Shown here: positions 1-11,453 of the stretch, piece after piece | How the letters are laid out: every line of letters begins with the position of its first letter | How positions within the stretch are numbered: the stretch's first letter is position 1 | From: Pholiota molesta | Taxonomy: Eukaryota > Basidiomycota > Agaricomycetes > Agaricales > Strophariaceae | Direction of reading: 5' to 3' | Assembly: GCA_014925825.1 (NCBI GenBank) | Contig: JACGCK010000001.1 | Span: 1 to 64,000 of the forward strand | Length of the DNA: 64,000 bases | Program-made: the position numbers and the translations under genes | Notes under the pieces: generated by a model | What the model was told of the DNA's origin: nothing | Databases searched by the model: none | What the model saw: the letters and a program-made list of their open reading frames with translations, nothing else

Positions 1-2
1 CC

Positions 3-1932
3 AGTCTTACCACAACCGTAGCACCGGATTTCCGCAGAGTCGTTAGTAGACTTCGACGTAGTACTCTTAATATCATTATTATTCCCATGAGATTTATTCT
101 GACCATCTCCGGATTTGCTGTAAGAAGAATGGTGACCATTCCTACCAGTATTACCATCTTTCTGATATTTATTACCCTTGAACCCATTCCTGGTCCATCA
201 GAAGATCTCTCAGATGACTTGTTATTATCACGGTTCGAAGTACCTTTGCTACGCGAAGAGTCCTTATGATCGCGAGATTTATCGCTATATTCCTTACGAT
301 TTCTCTCCATCATATCGGCCATTTCGTGCCGCGTCGCGACAGCCACGACTTCGTCCCAAGAAGCCTCCTTGAAATCTAAACCTTCCTTCCAAAGAGCAGT
401 CTGTAGTTCTGTTCTCAGACCATTCCATAATTTATCAACTCGTTGCTGTTCATTGGAAGTACCAATAACTCTGAATAATAAGCTGACCTCGGCTGCAAAA
501 GCCTTGACCGTCATCGAGCCCTGAGTCAAATTGTCCAGTCTCCGACGTTGCTTCAACCGGTAATCCGGCGGGAAACAGTAGTCGTAGAGACCTTTGAAAA
601 AGTCCTCCAAGGCAAACAACGTCTCGCTAAGCATAACCGTAGTCGTAAAATATTTCGCGGCTTTACCTTGCAAGTAATCCCCGCACCGAATAACTTGTTC
701 CTCGGGCGGCAAACGAGCTTCGATACAGAAGCGCCTACACTGCATTACATACGTTGTATATTTAATCGCGTCTGCATCGCCATGATAAACGGTCGGCGTC
801 GTCGGCATGATCGCGCGGAAACGGCTGGGTGCCAAAGCAGTAGGCTGTTCAGGAGGGTTGTAAAGGTTGCTAGAGAAGTGAGCCTCTCTTCCCTGAGGAG
901 CCTGCTTAGCACCTATTTCCTCTAATAAATTCCTCCCAACTCTGCCATTTAACAAGCGCCCTACCATGCTATCCGGCGTCAATTGCGCGCTCGGTAATAA
1001 TGTACCCGAAGTTCGCGGCGCATTCTTTGGCGTCGAAGTTCCTTGCAATATAAATCTCTCAAATTCCTTAGACATAGGACTATCGAAATGCGCTCGGTGT
1101 GTAAAATCTGCTCTTCCGGCGCTTATTAAACTGATCCGCTTTTTCCTTTTCCTTTTGCCATTCCTCGAACAATTGACTCATACGTTCTTCATGGATATTA
1201 ATCCTGTCCGCGGCTCTTCGGCCCCCCTTGTCTTGGGCGTCTGATGCGGCGGCTGATCTCTCACGGATTGTTCAAGCCTTTCGTTATCCCGCGTTAACTC
1301 AGCAAATCGAACCCTCTGGGCCTCGGTGTTCAATTCATGCTCAGAGATTCCAACATTGCCCCATTCGGCGGGATCGATCGTTTTCCCCTTCGAGGAAATC
1401 TTACCTATATTCTCAGACTCACTGTCTGTGTCCACAAGATCATGGAACACAGTCTCATTGGACTTCCTCTCTCTCAGGTGTGTTTCTCTTTCCCTCGAGA
1501 GCTTCTAATCTAACCAATATTTGATTCATAAGTGGTAAAACATTCCCACCTGCTGTTTACTTTCCGCGACGGCCTCCATGGCCTTAACAAATTCCTCAGT
1601 ACGTACTACCTGACCTTGACCTTGATCAGCGCTATTACTCAACGGGGCCCGCCCTCCAGGCTGCGGCTCCTCCAACCGACGGTCGTTCTCAGACGCACCG
1701 CGGCTATTTTCAGAACTGGAGGGTCGTCACCCATCACATCATCACGCGCGCCTCCCTGGGCGGCTGTTATCGAGTTGGTGCCCACGACGCCGCCTGCCGC
1801 GGGTGTGGCCGCACCGGGATGGACAACACTGTCCTTCGACTGGGCACCGCCGACTTCCTCGATCGGTCCCAACCCCTCAACACTAGGGGTACTTGGCTGC
1901 TTAGACTGCGAGCGCCCTCGTCTCACTGCCAT
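3..1932 (-). pseudogene. LTR retrotransposon gag, decayed and cut by the window edge
   Basis: Structural gag-like protein of an LTR retrotransposon, read on the minus strand. The left edge of the window encodes a CCHC zinc knuckle start (CYGCGKTG). Before it, from about 1070 down to about 240, lies an uninterrupted gag-type helical region (for example FPPDYRLKQRRRLDNLTQGS), followed by a polar stretch rich in Arg, Lys, Ser and Asp that leads into the knuckle. The likely start is the ATG ending at 1932, close to the LTR. The N-terminal half is split over several frames with stops (breaks near 1640, 1530 and 1180), so this copy is degenerate. A 5'-UTR intron is possible (donor GTGAGT at about 1990, acceptor TTTTAG at about 1945). 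The pol region would lie left of the window. Similarity to Ty3-type gag is recognised from composition and the knuckle only. Confidence 0.7.
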
Positions 1933-1990
1933 CACAGCACAGCAAAAGCTAAAATAAAGTTAGGTTTTTAATTAATTGACTACTCACCTG

Positions 1991-2387
1991 GAAGTCCTGG
2001 TTGATCAGACCGGGGTTATCCAAGGCTCGACGTCGTCGACGAAGTTAAATGAGTAAGCTCGGGGTGTTCCCGTAGAGTATCGAACCGATTCTCTCTTGTC
2101 AAAAATATGTGACAAGGCGTGTTCCCACGAGTCTTGCCACACGAGAACCCAAAAGACAGTTGAAGAGCTGAATTCCAGGCCGACTATCTACGTACACCAA
2201 GTCGGCCTTAAATACTCTACGGATGTCTAATACGTCATAACTAGATAGTTTTTAAACATAAGGTTTTTCGGAATATGGAGAGAGTGGGGAGTGTAAACAA
2301 AACGAAAGAAACAAATAAAAAGTTCTAAGTCAATAAGATAAGATAAGATAAAGAGTCGTGCTGTGAGGTCGCTAGCGATCCGTCACA
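1991..2387 (-). repeat. 5' LTR of the retrotransposon (approximate limits)
   Basis: AT-rich non-coding block directly upstream of gag. Read on the minus strand it begins TGTGACGGATCGCTAG at 2387 and contains a TATA-like TATTTAAGG. The gag-proximal edge and primer-binding site were not resolved: no clear tRNA-complementary tract is visible, and the matching 3' LTR is outside the window. The call rests on position and on the TG start. Confidence 0.45.
2333..2353 (+). repeat. ATAAG microsatellite
   Basis: About four tandem copies of the pentanucleotide ATAAG lie inside the LTR-like block. Confidence 0.75.
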
Positions 2388-2706
2388 CTGTGCCAACGCT
2401 GTGCATATAAATATTGCACTATCATATCGCATGGGGAAAAAGATGGAATGTGTGATGCACAACCTGCGTGTTGTTTATATGACAGCCTTTGACAGGAGCA
2501 AAAAAGCAATGGCCTGGAACACTAATAGCGCCCTCCATGAGTGTAGGCAATGCCAGGTGCGCTAAGAGGGAAGAAGAATTGCTCTCTCAAGCGTTCGAGG
2601 ATGCCGCTACCGTGTAATGAACTCCATAAGCCGACCGAAAATGGGGCAGGGCAGCAGCCTATACACATGATCTGTCGTGTAGTACATATACAGTATAGCA
2701 AAGATA
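2388..2706. other. No gene seen
   Basis: Non-coding spacer between the LTR and the first GC-rich repeat. No conserved reading frame, RNA gene or repeat structure was recognised. Confidence 0.5.
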
Positions 2707-2868
2707 GTGATTGGCACGGGTAACCCGCGGGTACCTTCAGCCAGACCCGCACCCTCACCCGCCAAACCCTCCACCCGCAGTACGGGTACGGGGGTTTCGC
2801 GGGTTTGGGTTGCGGGTTTGACGGGTTCCGAGGGTCTCGAAACCCGCACGGGTCAGCGCCACGGGTAC
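2707..2868 (+). repeat. GC-rich dispersed repeat, copy 1 (GTGATTGGCACGGGT start)
   Basis: Dense alternation of ACCCG, CGGGT and ACGGGTACGGG words, largely self-complementary. It begins GTGATTGGCACGGGT and ends near CGCCACGGGTAC. A second array in reverse orientation lies at 3795-3939. The reading frames across it are low-complexity shadows. Confidence 0.7.
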
Positions 2869-2947
2869 ATTTCCTCAAGCGTCTGCATCACGCGGAGGCT
2901 GCAATTGCTGCACTCCTTGTGTATGCAGACGGCTGGGTGTACCGCCG

Positions 2948-3420
2948 TTGTGCCTCCCTTTGGCCCACCTCGTTATCCCACTCCCACGTGTCCGTCCTGT
3001 GCCGTTTTCACGCCAATGCGAGGTCGTCCGTCCTTTGGCATGCGCAGTTGTTGCGGTGTCTGCGGGCCAGTATGACGGCCACGGCAGCACGCACGTTACC
3101 GGCTTCGTGTCAGCGCCTGATATTCCCTCTGCGCCTCGCTTGCCGCGGCAGCAGCCCGCGTCGGGGCAGCAAGAAGGACGCGGTGGCCCTCGGGGCGTTG
3201 GAAGCAGCCAGGCTGGTGCGAGGCGCGAGCGCAGGGACCGCGAGAGGGACCACGAGGAGCGACGGGACCGAGAGCAGCGCGAGCGCGAGCGTGCGACGCG
3301 CAGCCGCCGCGGGATCGTGCCGCCGCCCAGCGAGACGGGAGACGACGATTTCGACGAGTATCCTGCCCCCCGCGACGCAGAGCCCGTATGTGCCCGCACA
3401 CCGCGTCATCGCGTTGGCAT
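2948..3420 (+). other. Possible gene fragment with Arg/Glu/Asp-rich stretch
   Basis: GC-rich segment with long overlapping open frames on both strands. The most protein-like plus-strand frame holds a charged stretch (RRERRDRERDHEERRDRE) followed by an acidic segment (ETGDDDFDEY), which looks like a spacer region of a nuclear protein. No start, splice structure or family was recognised. High GC alone explains much of the openness. Confidence 0.25.
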
Positions 3421-3731
3421 GTCGTCCGCCATGTCGTCCGCCGTCGTATTCGCGTATCGTCCGCCATCGTGCACGCTCGCCGTCATCGTCCGACCACTGT
3501 CGTCCGACCGGCGTGGTGAGAGTGGGGGTCGTGCTGCCAAGACACCTGTGAGTGGGGAGTGTCAGTGGAGGAAGAAGGGAGGTGGCTGCGACGCACCTGG
3601 CGGATCTCCCGTTCTTCGGGTCTTCCCTTCGCTGTCCAGCACCCCCGTTCTACTCGCATCGTGAATTTCGGCCCACATCCCTTATTGGAGGGGAGGGGCA
3701 TGAGGCCGTGAAGTGAAGAAAGGCGGGTAGC

Positions 3732-3768
3732 AATTGAAATCAACGAAGTTGATTCGTTGATTTCAATT
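3732..3768. repeat. Perfect 16-bp hairpin
   Basis: AATTGAAATCAACGAA and its exact reverse complement are separated by a 5-nt loop, GTTGA. No neighbouring gene claims it. It could be a transposon footprint or a chance palindrome. Confidence 0.7.
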
Positions 3769-3794
3769 TCAAGCTCCGCTCTAATCGAACGGCA

Positions 3795-3939
3795 TTGGGC
3801 GGCCGCGCACCCGCCGAGACCCGCCCGACCCGCGGCTACGGGTACGGGTTGAGGCCGGGTGAGGAAATTCAGACCCCAACCCGTACCCGCCAAACCCCTG
3901 GCACAAACCCGTGCGGGTTTGGAAACCCGTGCCGATCAC
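3795..3939 (-). repeat. GC-rich dispersed repeat, copy 2 (inverted)
   Basis: Same ACCCG/CGGGT word composition as copy 1. Read on the minus strand it begins GTGATCGGCACGGGT at 3939, which differs from the copy 1 start at one base. Copies 1 and 2 therefore bracket 2707-3939 as an inverted pair. Confidence 0.65.
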
Positions 3940-4486
3940 TAAGCAAAGAAGTGAAGCATGGATGTCTGCAACGAAGGGACGAACCTGACGTGGCACCCAG
4001 ATAACTAACTGCGCCATCCAGCACATAGTAAGCGGAGCCGATGGCAATGTACAGCTAATACTGGACAATGCGAATAGGGAAAAGAAGACAGGTGTAGAAC
4101 GAGGATGGCGATGGACGCAAGATGGACAAGAGAGTTGCGCAGCTCAGAGCTCAGCGGCTGAAAGCGCCTTATTTGTACATATGTACCAGGCGCCTTTGCC
4201 AGTATGGCGACTTGATGCCGACCTTCTAGGGCGTTTTTGCCTGTTCTTCTTCTTCCATCACCACTGGCGTTATGAACTGTAACTGTTTCGTCTCTATCCC
4301 ATTCCCGGATGCGTGCAATTATGCTTAATGAGCTTGGCTACTACTCTTCTTGCTACTTCAAGCCAAATCGACGCGCAAAAGTCAACTTTCTCCTAGGCCA
4401 CACGAACGAAATCCTTCCCACATCGCCTGCGATCACCTCTTACTTTTGACCTATTTTCGCAGCCTCCTTCCCCAAGCCACATCCTC

Positions 4487-4584
4487 GTCGGCTATGATGA
4501 AACCAAGCACACACCCGACAGCTTGCTTTATGCCCGGGCGCGCTGTGGTTACCAGCCTGATGGGCACCGTCATGGCTGTGTAAC
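4487..4584 (+). pseudogene. Coding exon split by MULE A, left part
   Basis: Unrecognised protein tail. The frame from 4487 (VGYDETKHTPDSLLYARAR and on through HRHGC) is interrupted at 4584 by MULE A. After one copy of the 9-bp target duplication is removed it continues in the same frame at 31118 (TAAWNELRHGKAG) and stops with TGA at 31155-31157. A possible splice acceptor (TTTTCGCAG) precedes it near 4462. Upstream exons were not identified. Confidence 0.4.
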
Positions 4585-4622
4585 AGCTTTTGACTTTACG
4601 CCCCCTGATGGAAAGCCACGTG
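4585..4622 (+). repeat. MULE A left terminal inverted repeat
   Basis: AGCTTTT, then the 20-bp core GACTTTACGCCCCCTGATGG, then a stretch ending CCACGTG. It matches the inverted right end at 31071-31108 with about seven mismatches. Confidence 0.9.
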
Positions 4623-5808
4623 ATGTCCCAATTCGGAATCAACTCGCGCAGCTTGGTTCATTTGGGCGTGGGATGCGGCACTTCTCATTCTGGCTCGGCG
4701 CTCGCTCTCTCTCCCCGCTCTCTTTGACTCTCCCACAATCTCTTGCCGTCCCGCTCCTGGGCGCTGGAGAGCCACTCGTCAACGTGCTTGCTCGCTGTTG
4801 GCCACTGCAGCATGCTTAAACCTCCACGGTCCACCATTCCCACTACTCACTGCGCCTCTCATCTCCTGCCAATTGTGCCACTTCTTCCCTTGCGTGCGGG
4901 AGCGCGCTCCCACCTCGATCCCCGCGCCTCTCATCTCCCGCATTGCTGTGCCACTTCAAGCTCTCTCCTCGTGTGCTGCACCAACACTCCCGCCTCTTGC
5001 TGATGCGCCAAACCTCTCGATCTCCACTGGATCGGCACGGGTACATGGCGACGAGGAGCCACAACCACCGCCGCCAGTTGGCCTCGCATTCGCCGTGCCC
5101 CGCCACTGCTGTAGGATTTTCGCCCCCGCTGCATAGCTGGTTCGTGCGCACTGCCACATCACCACGTCGAGGCGGCGTGCTCAGCTCTCGTCCGCGCGGA
5201 TCGTTGCCGCTCGCGCGGGATCGCTTACTTGGGTCGGATGGGGGGCAGCGGGAAGGCCACCCGCGATGAAGAGCTCCTGAAATGGCCCCTGCTCGGCGGC
5301 GGCATGCCCCCCACATACACGCCGGCCGCGACAACGGGGTCAGGACCCACGACGGCAGCAAGAGCAGGACAAAGGGCAGGCTGCCGGGGGCCGCGGGCCT
5401 TGCATGCAGCGAGCTTGAGTGCAGTGGTGTAGTTGTCGAGCTGGTCCTGGAGCTGGCGTGTGTGGGCCTTGAGCTCGTCGCGCTGGCGCTCGACGGTGTC
5501 GTCCACTCGGGAGCTAGCGCTGCGCTGGCGCTCAACGGCGGCGAGGCAGATTTCGAGCGACCCCTCCCGTCTAGACGTACGCAAAACAGTACATTTGTAC
5601 TGCTTTGTGTCGTGGAGACGCGAGGCTCAACACGCCAACGGATATTGATGGCGGCTTGGTGGCCCCGCGCCGCCCTTTTGCGCTTTGAAGGTGGGGTGGA
5701 GTGGCACAGGCGAGTTGTTTTGGTGGCCCTCTGTGGCCTTTTTTTTTTGGTATTTTATGCGTAGCCGTTCAAGCAGCATGTACTATCCTATATACCAAAT
5801 CCCTCTCG
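4612..5808. other. MULE A 5' leader, no gene seen
   Basis: GC-rich sequence between the terminal repeat and the transposase start. Several overlapping open frames exist on both strands, but the sibling element carries the same block and none of the frames resembles a family. It probably contains the transposase promoter. A T-tract lies at about 5741-5748. Confidence 0.5.
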
Positions 5809-7151
5809 ATGTCATTCCTTTCCTTTCAAATAAATCTCGATCATTCACCTGAATACCCACCATCGTCTTCCTTGAATGAGTCAGATGCACCTTCTTGCCA
5901 TGCCACCAACCCCCAGCAACCTGTTCCAGCACCCTCTGTGGATGCCGCACAAAGTCAGCCACATCGAAATCCCAAAGGCTCATTTCATTGGGATCACACA
6001 AAGGGTGGCTACTCACTGCGATGGAGAAATATGGCGGAAATGCAGAGTTGGATGCGGAATGAAGAGGAGCGCAATACTATCGAGTTCGTCCGAAAGGAGA
6101 AGCGTCCAAATCAGGCATCTACGCAACTTTGGAACGAGAAGGACATCTATATCTGTGCTCGAAATTTCAGTGGCGGGAAGAATAACTACACAAAGAAGTT
6201 TAGCTGGACCAGGAAGATCCCCATGAAACGTATAGGCTGCTCTTGTCGTCTCATTGTTAAAACATATCCCGATACAGATGAGGTACTCGGCCACTATACC
6301 TCGGAACACTCACATGAAATAGGCAGTAAAAATGCGAGATTCACGCGTTTAGAGAAAGAAACTCGAGAAGAGATCGAGCAGATGCTTCGACTGGCAGTGG
6401 AGCCAAAGAAAGTTGTACGTTCTAATACACCATTTATTCTAAAATTAAATACTGACATTTTTGTAGGTTGAACACGTCCAGGGAAAAGTCTATATGGAAG
6501 AAAATCTTAGAAATCTCAAAGCTGAAGGCGTGCGTCGTAGTGAATTCTGCACGCGGGCTGATGTACGCCGAATTGAAAAGATGATTGAAGAAGAAACCAT
6601 TCGTTTGGCATCTAAGGACGGTAATTCAGTGCTTCAATGGGTTCAAGTCCTGCGTGAGCGCGGTTATCATGTAGAAATGAAGGGCAGCAACGACAAACCT
6701 CCTGAAGGCTCTGGGCTTGCACATGATAGCTTTGTTCTGATCGTCCAAACGAAGTATCAACGGGACTGCTGGAGAAAACATGGACGCCACTTCGCAGCAC
6801 TAGACGCGACTCACAATACGACTCATTATGAGAACATGAGCTTATTTACGCTGCTTGTACGCGATCGCTGGGGACATGGTGAGCATTAATATTATGTTTA
6901 CCCGCACGTCTATTGTCTTACAAGTTGCCCACTCTCTTTATTAGGTATGCCTGTGGCATGGATGGTCTCGTCCAATGGAACTGAAGAGACGATCAACTTT
7001 TTTCTGAATGCTATCCGTTCTCAGAGTCCCGAGATCTTGCCAGATTTCTTTATGTCCGATAAAGACCATGCCCAAATGAATGCAATTAAGCGCCAATTTA
7101 CTTCATCGAATCTTCTTCTTTGCTGGTGGCATGTTCTTCATGCCTGGCAAC
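5809..7151 (+). CDS. MULE A transposase, N-terminal part (exons 1, 2 and start of 3)
   Basis: Catalyses cut-and-paste transposition of MULE A in the nucleus. Exons are 5809-6414, 6467-6878 and 6945-7151. The reading frame is then broken by MULE B and resumes at 29226, giving 881 residues when joined. Residues about 60-175 form a FAR1/WRKY-GCM1-like zinc finger (Cys in GCSC, His in SEHSHE). The MULE DDE core follows: first Asp in LDATHN at about 315, second Asp in FFMSDKDH at about 378, then the Cys/His-rich CWWHVLHAW. The ATG at 5809 is preferred because the longer open frame upstream has no earlier ATG. This copy is disrupted, so it should make no full-length enzyme. Confidence 0.88.
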
Positions 7152-7613
7152 AGTTGGCGACTTTACGCCCCCTGATGGCAAAACACGTGCCATCGGCATT
7201 TGATGCCGGTGAGCTGGATCGCTCATCGCTCGACGCGTCATTGCCATTCTCACGTCCCCTCAGGCCTCAGCCTGCCTCCGACCGCCTTCCTCATTCCTCA
7301 ACACATCAATGTTGCCACTCTCGAGTGCGCCACCGTGCCCGTCAGTGCGTCCGCATCAATACTCACCGCCACCGCTCTCGGGCGCACTCCACTGTCCTCG
7401 CTAGGCCTCGTCGCCATTGATTAACCACCATGAGCGAGGATGTCAAAACTCGAGCGTGCCCCACCTCTCCCGCTCTACACCCTCTCGAGTCTCCCACATG
7501 CCACCTCGGGTGTACCCCACCGCCCTTGCACGCCCACCGTCCTTGCTCAATTTCACTTATGATTTTTCCTATGTAGAACAATTTGTCTAGTTTGTATGTA
7601 GGACATAATGAAA

Positions 7614-8425
7614 TTACTGTTCGTTCTGAAGCCGTGTGATTATATCTTCATTGGTCCCACCTGCAGATACACCATGAAGGCGACATAATGCATTCAACTC
7701 CAATCGTCGCAGACTGTAAAGATGGCGGGTATCTCGAATGTCAACCAACTTGGGGTCGAAAACAGCCGGGATAAAGGATGATGAAGCGAAGGTTGAAGTT
7801 GGCAGGGTGGCATTACTGGGAACAATGTGGGAGTGTTGCTGCGAGAACATTGAGATGGCTCTAGGGATGTCTGCATTTGAAACAATTGGTGGTGGGCCGA
7901 GTGGGATTGATTTGGCTGTGGACTGCATTAACAGCAGCTGTGGAGACTCGAAGGGAAGGCTCTTCTTAGGCGGTTGTCGAGCGTCATTGCGTGCACGTTT
8001 TCCAGATTGCTCGCCACCTGCGTACGGATCGGCGTGTGCTCGTCTTTTTTTGCTTTTGACAGGCACGTTCATTACAGCAGCTGTTTCTGTCCAAGAGTTT
8101 TGATTGGGAGCAATCTTCTTGGCTGCGGGTAATAGAGTGTTTGTGAGCTCTGATGCATCGAGCTCAGCAATACAGATGTCTAGTTGCTCGTGAAGGGATG
8201 ACAGCATGTCATTAGAAAGCATCTCTGACCGTGTCTGAAGACGAAGTGCAAGAGTTGACAATTTGTTTATCATAGACTTGATATCTTGAGAATGCGCTGT
8301 GTTGGATGTATGAAGCTCGCTATCATCTTCGTGTTCAGATTCCGAGTCTGTTGGACAGTGAGTGGGTTCAAAAGTATCTGGACAATGGACGTCCAATTGC
8401 GAGGCAGAGAATGATGTGTATAATT
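7614..8425 (-). CDS. MULE B transposase, C-terminal part
   Basis: Looks like an independent 260-residue gene but is the displaced 3' end of the MULE B transposase. It carries the Ser/Thr-rich acidic linker, the KSKKRRAH basic patch and the SAP-like tail, identical or nearly so to the end of the MULE A gene. Joining 26856-26041 to 8425-7614 gives 1628 nt, exactly the exon 3 length of MULE A. Cut off from its promoter by 17.6 kb, it is unlikely to be made as part of the enzyme. Confidence 0.87.
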
Positions 8426-8679
8426 CGCATCACGAAAAATGATTATATCTCTAGAGAAATTTCAGTGTCTCTCAAAGACACCTAGAGACTTTAAGAGCAC
8501 TGAGAGACCCCAAAGACAAAAAGATCTCTAGAGATACGTTATCATCGAACTTATCTCTTTGATGTCTCTATAGGTATCAAAGGTCTCTCTGAGTGCTGCT
8601 CAAAATGCTCTGGGAGTAAGTGGTATTTTTACCTGATTTACCTGTATGACTTTGTGAGCCTTTTCAAATATATTTTATG

Positions 8680-8991
8680 TCTTTTTGAGAATCAAAAAGA
8701 CAACGCACTATACAAGATATATATATAGCTATCTCTGAGACATTCAAAAAGATAAACAAGGACACAAGGTATATATTCTAATGTCTCTGAGATTTTCAAA
8801 AAGATAAACAAGGATACAAGGTATATATCCTAATGTCTCTGAGACTTTCAAAAAGATAACACTGTATACAAGATATATATGTTGATGTCTTTGAAACCTT
8901 TGAAAAGATTAGCAAAAATACAAGGCATATAAGTTGATGTCTCTGAGACTTTTAAAAAAGATAAATATGGATACAAGGTATCAATTTCAAA
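8680..8991 (+). repeat. Six 52-bp subterminal tandem repeats
   Basis: Units start at 8680, 8732, 8784, 8836, 8888 and 8940. Each has the pattern TCTCTGAGACTTTCAAAAAG, a variable middle and an ATACAAGGTATATAT-like end. The array lies about 250 bp inside the left KDZ end. Outside it are shorter related words (TCTCTAGAGA, CTCTCAAAGAC), which could be transposase binding sites. Confidence 0.8.
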
Positions 8992-9244
8992 GTCGCTGTA
9001 ATAGCTTGAGAGTTGCAAATAAGCTTTCACACTTGCTCAAAAAGATTCAAAAAGTGTTGGAAGCTTGGTAGGTCCTTTCGCCAGGTGATTCTCAGAGCAC
9101 TCTCAGAACCTTTGAAAGTATTCTCAATCTCTCTATGAGGCGCATAAATTTTCATATTTCAGGGGCCCAGAATGTAAATAGGTAAAAAAAACAAATAAAA
9201 TGATGGTACACGCAATATAGATAGAGAGGGAGAGGAGGCTATGT

Positions 9245-11301
9245 CTAATTATCATCCTCTTCACCTTCACCTTCTGCCTCACTAGCATCGGCAATTTGAT
9301 CAAGGGCTGAAAAGTCAACAGGTGCAAGATCTTGATCAGTCGTAGAGCTCGCAGCTTGCAAAAGAGATTGGCTAGACCTAAATGCAAGATAATTAGATAA
9401 GGTAAAACAATTATAATATAACCATACGCGATCTTCGTATATAGTGTTCTGAGCCAAAATCCTGTCCATTTCTTAGTCGCCATCTCCAATTTGTTCCAAT
9501 TAGCCTTATGACGGTTTGAGCTAATGGAAGGGTGATTTAGATAACATATCCTAATGTAGAGAAATAATGAAATAATGCTTACGATGATTTCATAGCTTCT
9601 TCAGAGAAAGGTAGAACAGATTTTGTACCTTCCTTCCATTCCTTCAATGAATGTTCGATCTGAGTGGGGAGAGTGATCAGCAGATAGTCAAAAAATTAAA
9701 CGTTAGAACAGTTACAGCAGCTAGAGTCACCAAAATAATAGTGACCGGGATCGTCTTTTCTTCTATGATGCGGGCAGTTGTTTCTTGATCAGCCTTTGAT
9801 TTCGATGTCGAACAAAACCATTGGTCTTGGATGACCTCTATCATTAGTTCAGAACCAAACGGTTTATTGGAATCAAATGTCTGATTCTATACAATGTATT
9901 AGCCATGATCAATTGTATATTATAAACATACCTGTAAATTGATACCCCCAAACATAAACTTGGCATCTTCAAGAAGCCAAGCAACGTCGGAACGTATCTT
10001 GTCGGTAGTTCCAGTAAGACCATAGCTCCCTTTAACCTTCATGCGAGATTTGGAAATGAGGGAGCTTAGGAGATTTGTGCGAGCATATAATGCCTACACC
10101 AATAAACGTGAGTATAAGTTACTGGTTAGAAGTAGCACGTACAAAGGTTACGAGGTTCTTTTTCTTTGCCATGTCATGGGAGTTCTTCTTGAATGCTGCA
10201 ATCGTATTGGCATTCTTGGATTTCTGTGCAGCTTTCTGGATTGCATTCCATGCAAAGTCAAAACGCTTTGGGCCACTAGCGTCACTCATATCTCCAAAAA
10301 CCATTTGATACCTAACTTGGGCTTTGGCAGCAATAGCGAGTGCCCGGGAACTTGGAGAAAAATGAGCCTCTGTCACCTTACTTCCACTACCAGTGGCAGC
10401 CGCATGTGCATTAGAAGCAGCCTTCGAAGATGAAGATGCTGTCGATGGAGCCAATGAGGCCGACCTCGAGGGTGTTTTTGAAGCTGAGCGGCTTTTGAGT
10501 GATGCAATGGAATGTGTATCATCATCGACAGTTATCTATCAATTCAAGTTTAGCACAATAACCATGAATACTTTCTAAACGCACCCCATTATCAGCAAAA
10601 AAAATTGCCTCTCCTACTTGCTGTTCATCTTCATCAAGATCATTCCCTCCAGCCTGGCTGCCATCCTCGCCGTCACCGTCGTCAAAGCCAGTCTCAGCGT
10701 CTTCATCTTCTTCATTTGCAGGAGGTAGAGGCTGCAGTAAACGTTTTGGTTGAGAAGAGCCACTGCCTTTAGATTTGGACGTTGCGGGAAGGGTGCCAAG
10801 AGACTGAAATAACTCTTCCTCTTCATCATCCAGGGCTAAGCGTTGTTTCTTATGATGACGACTTGGAGGTATATCGTCCTCCTCTCCCTCTTCCTCCACA
10901 TCCTCTTCTTCTATCTCAGGTTCCTCTGTTGGAAATATATAAGTATATGTTCAAAAATAGGCGATATACATACCTTCTAAATCCTTCTGCAAATGTTTTA
11001 GCATTTGCATTTTCTCAGCAAGAGACATGTCGTCAGTTTCCAGCGCTGGAGTACTCCCCTTTCTTGGGGCTTTGCTTATGGTTGATGCCTTTCTTTTCTT
11101 TACAGAGACCTCTTCCTCTTCCTCTTGATCGTGATGATTCGCAGGGGGTCGGCCCTTAGGATGTGCCTTTGAAGGGGGGCGTTTGTTGGCAGGGAGGCTG
11201 GCGGTGGATGAATTGGCTGCGAGATTGGACCGGTTGGACCCTCCTCGGGTCTGGATACCTTGGGTACCCTTTTTCGCTGAGTTGCGGGTAGTAAGAGTCA
11301 T
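9245..11301 (-). CDS. DUF6532-type protein, KDZ cargo
   Basis: Function unknown. Eight exons (11301-10974, 10925-10585, 10535-10143, 10093-9932, 9886-9716, 9659-9583, 9520-9428, 9377-9245) join in frame to 565 residues without a stop. The first half is low-complexity: basic and Ser-rich, a Glu run (QEEEEEVSVKKRK), then acidic stretches. The second half matches the layout of the fungal DUF6532 domain: a conserved entry after Gln-Asp-Gln-Trp-Phe, a hydrophobic IPVTIILVTLAA helix, then the IEHSLKEWKEGTKSVLPFSE segment. The C-terminus is acidic. The gene lies head to tail 150 bp downstream of the TET/JBP gene. Intactness inside a transposon suggests a useful or recent passenger. The DUF assignment is by eye. 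Confidence 0.75.
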
Positions 11302-11453
11302 AGTAAATAATAGGGAGAAAAGCTTTGCAAAATGAGACGTATGGGATGTAGGACGTTGGAGGTTAGGAATGAAATTCGAACCATGGGAAACTATATTTGA
11401 TGAACACATTGAAGCGGACATTAAAATATTCTATGTACTCCCCGCTAGCTACA

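Noticed and set aside
4843..5584. GC-rich overlapping frames on both strands in the MULE leader
   Set aside because: Duplicated in the sibling element, no family resemblance, and typical of high-GC sequence.
7614..8396. Stand-alone 260-residue gene
   Set aside because: It is the 3' end of the MULE B transposase, separated from its 5' part by the KDZ insertion.
8680..8991. Regular 52-bp repeats as a CRISPR array
   Set aside because: Units are head-to-tail without distinct spacers, and the genome is eukaryotic; these are subterminal transposon repeats.
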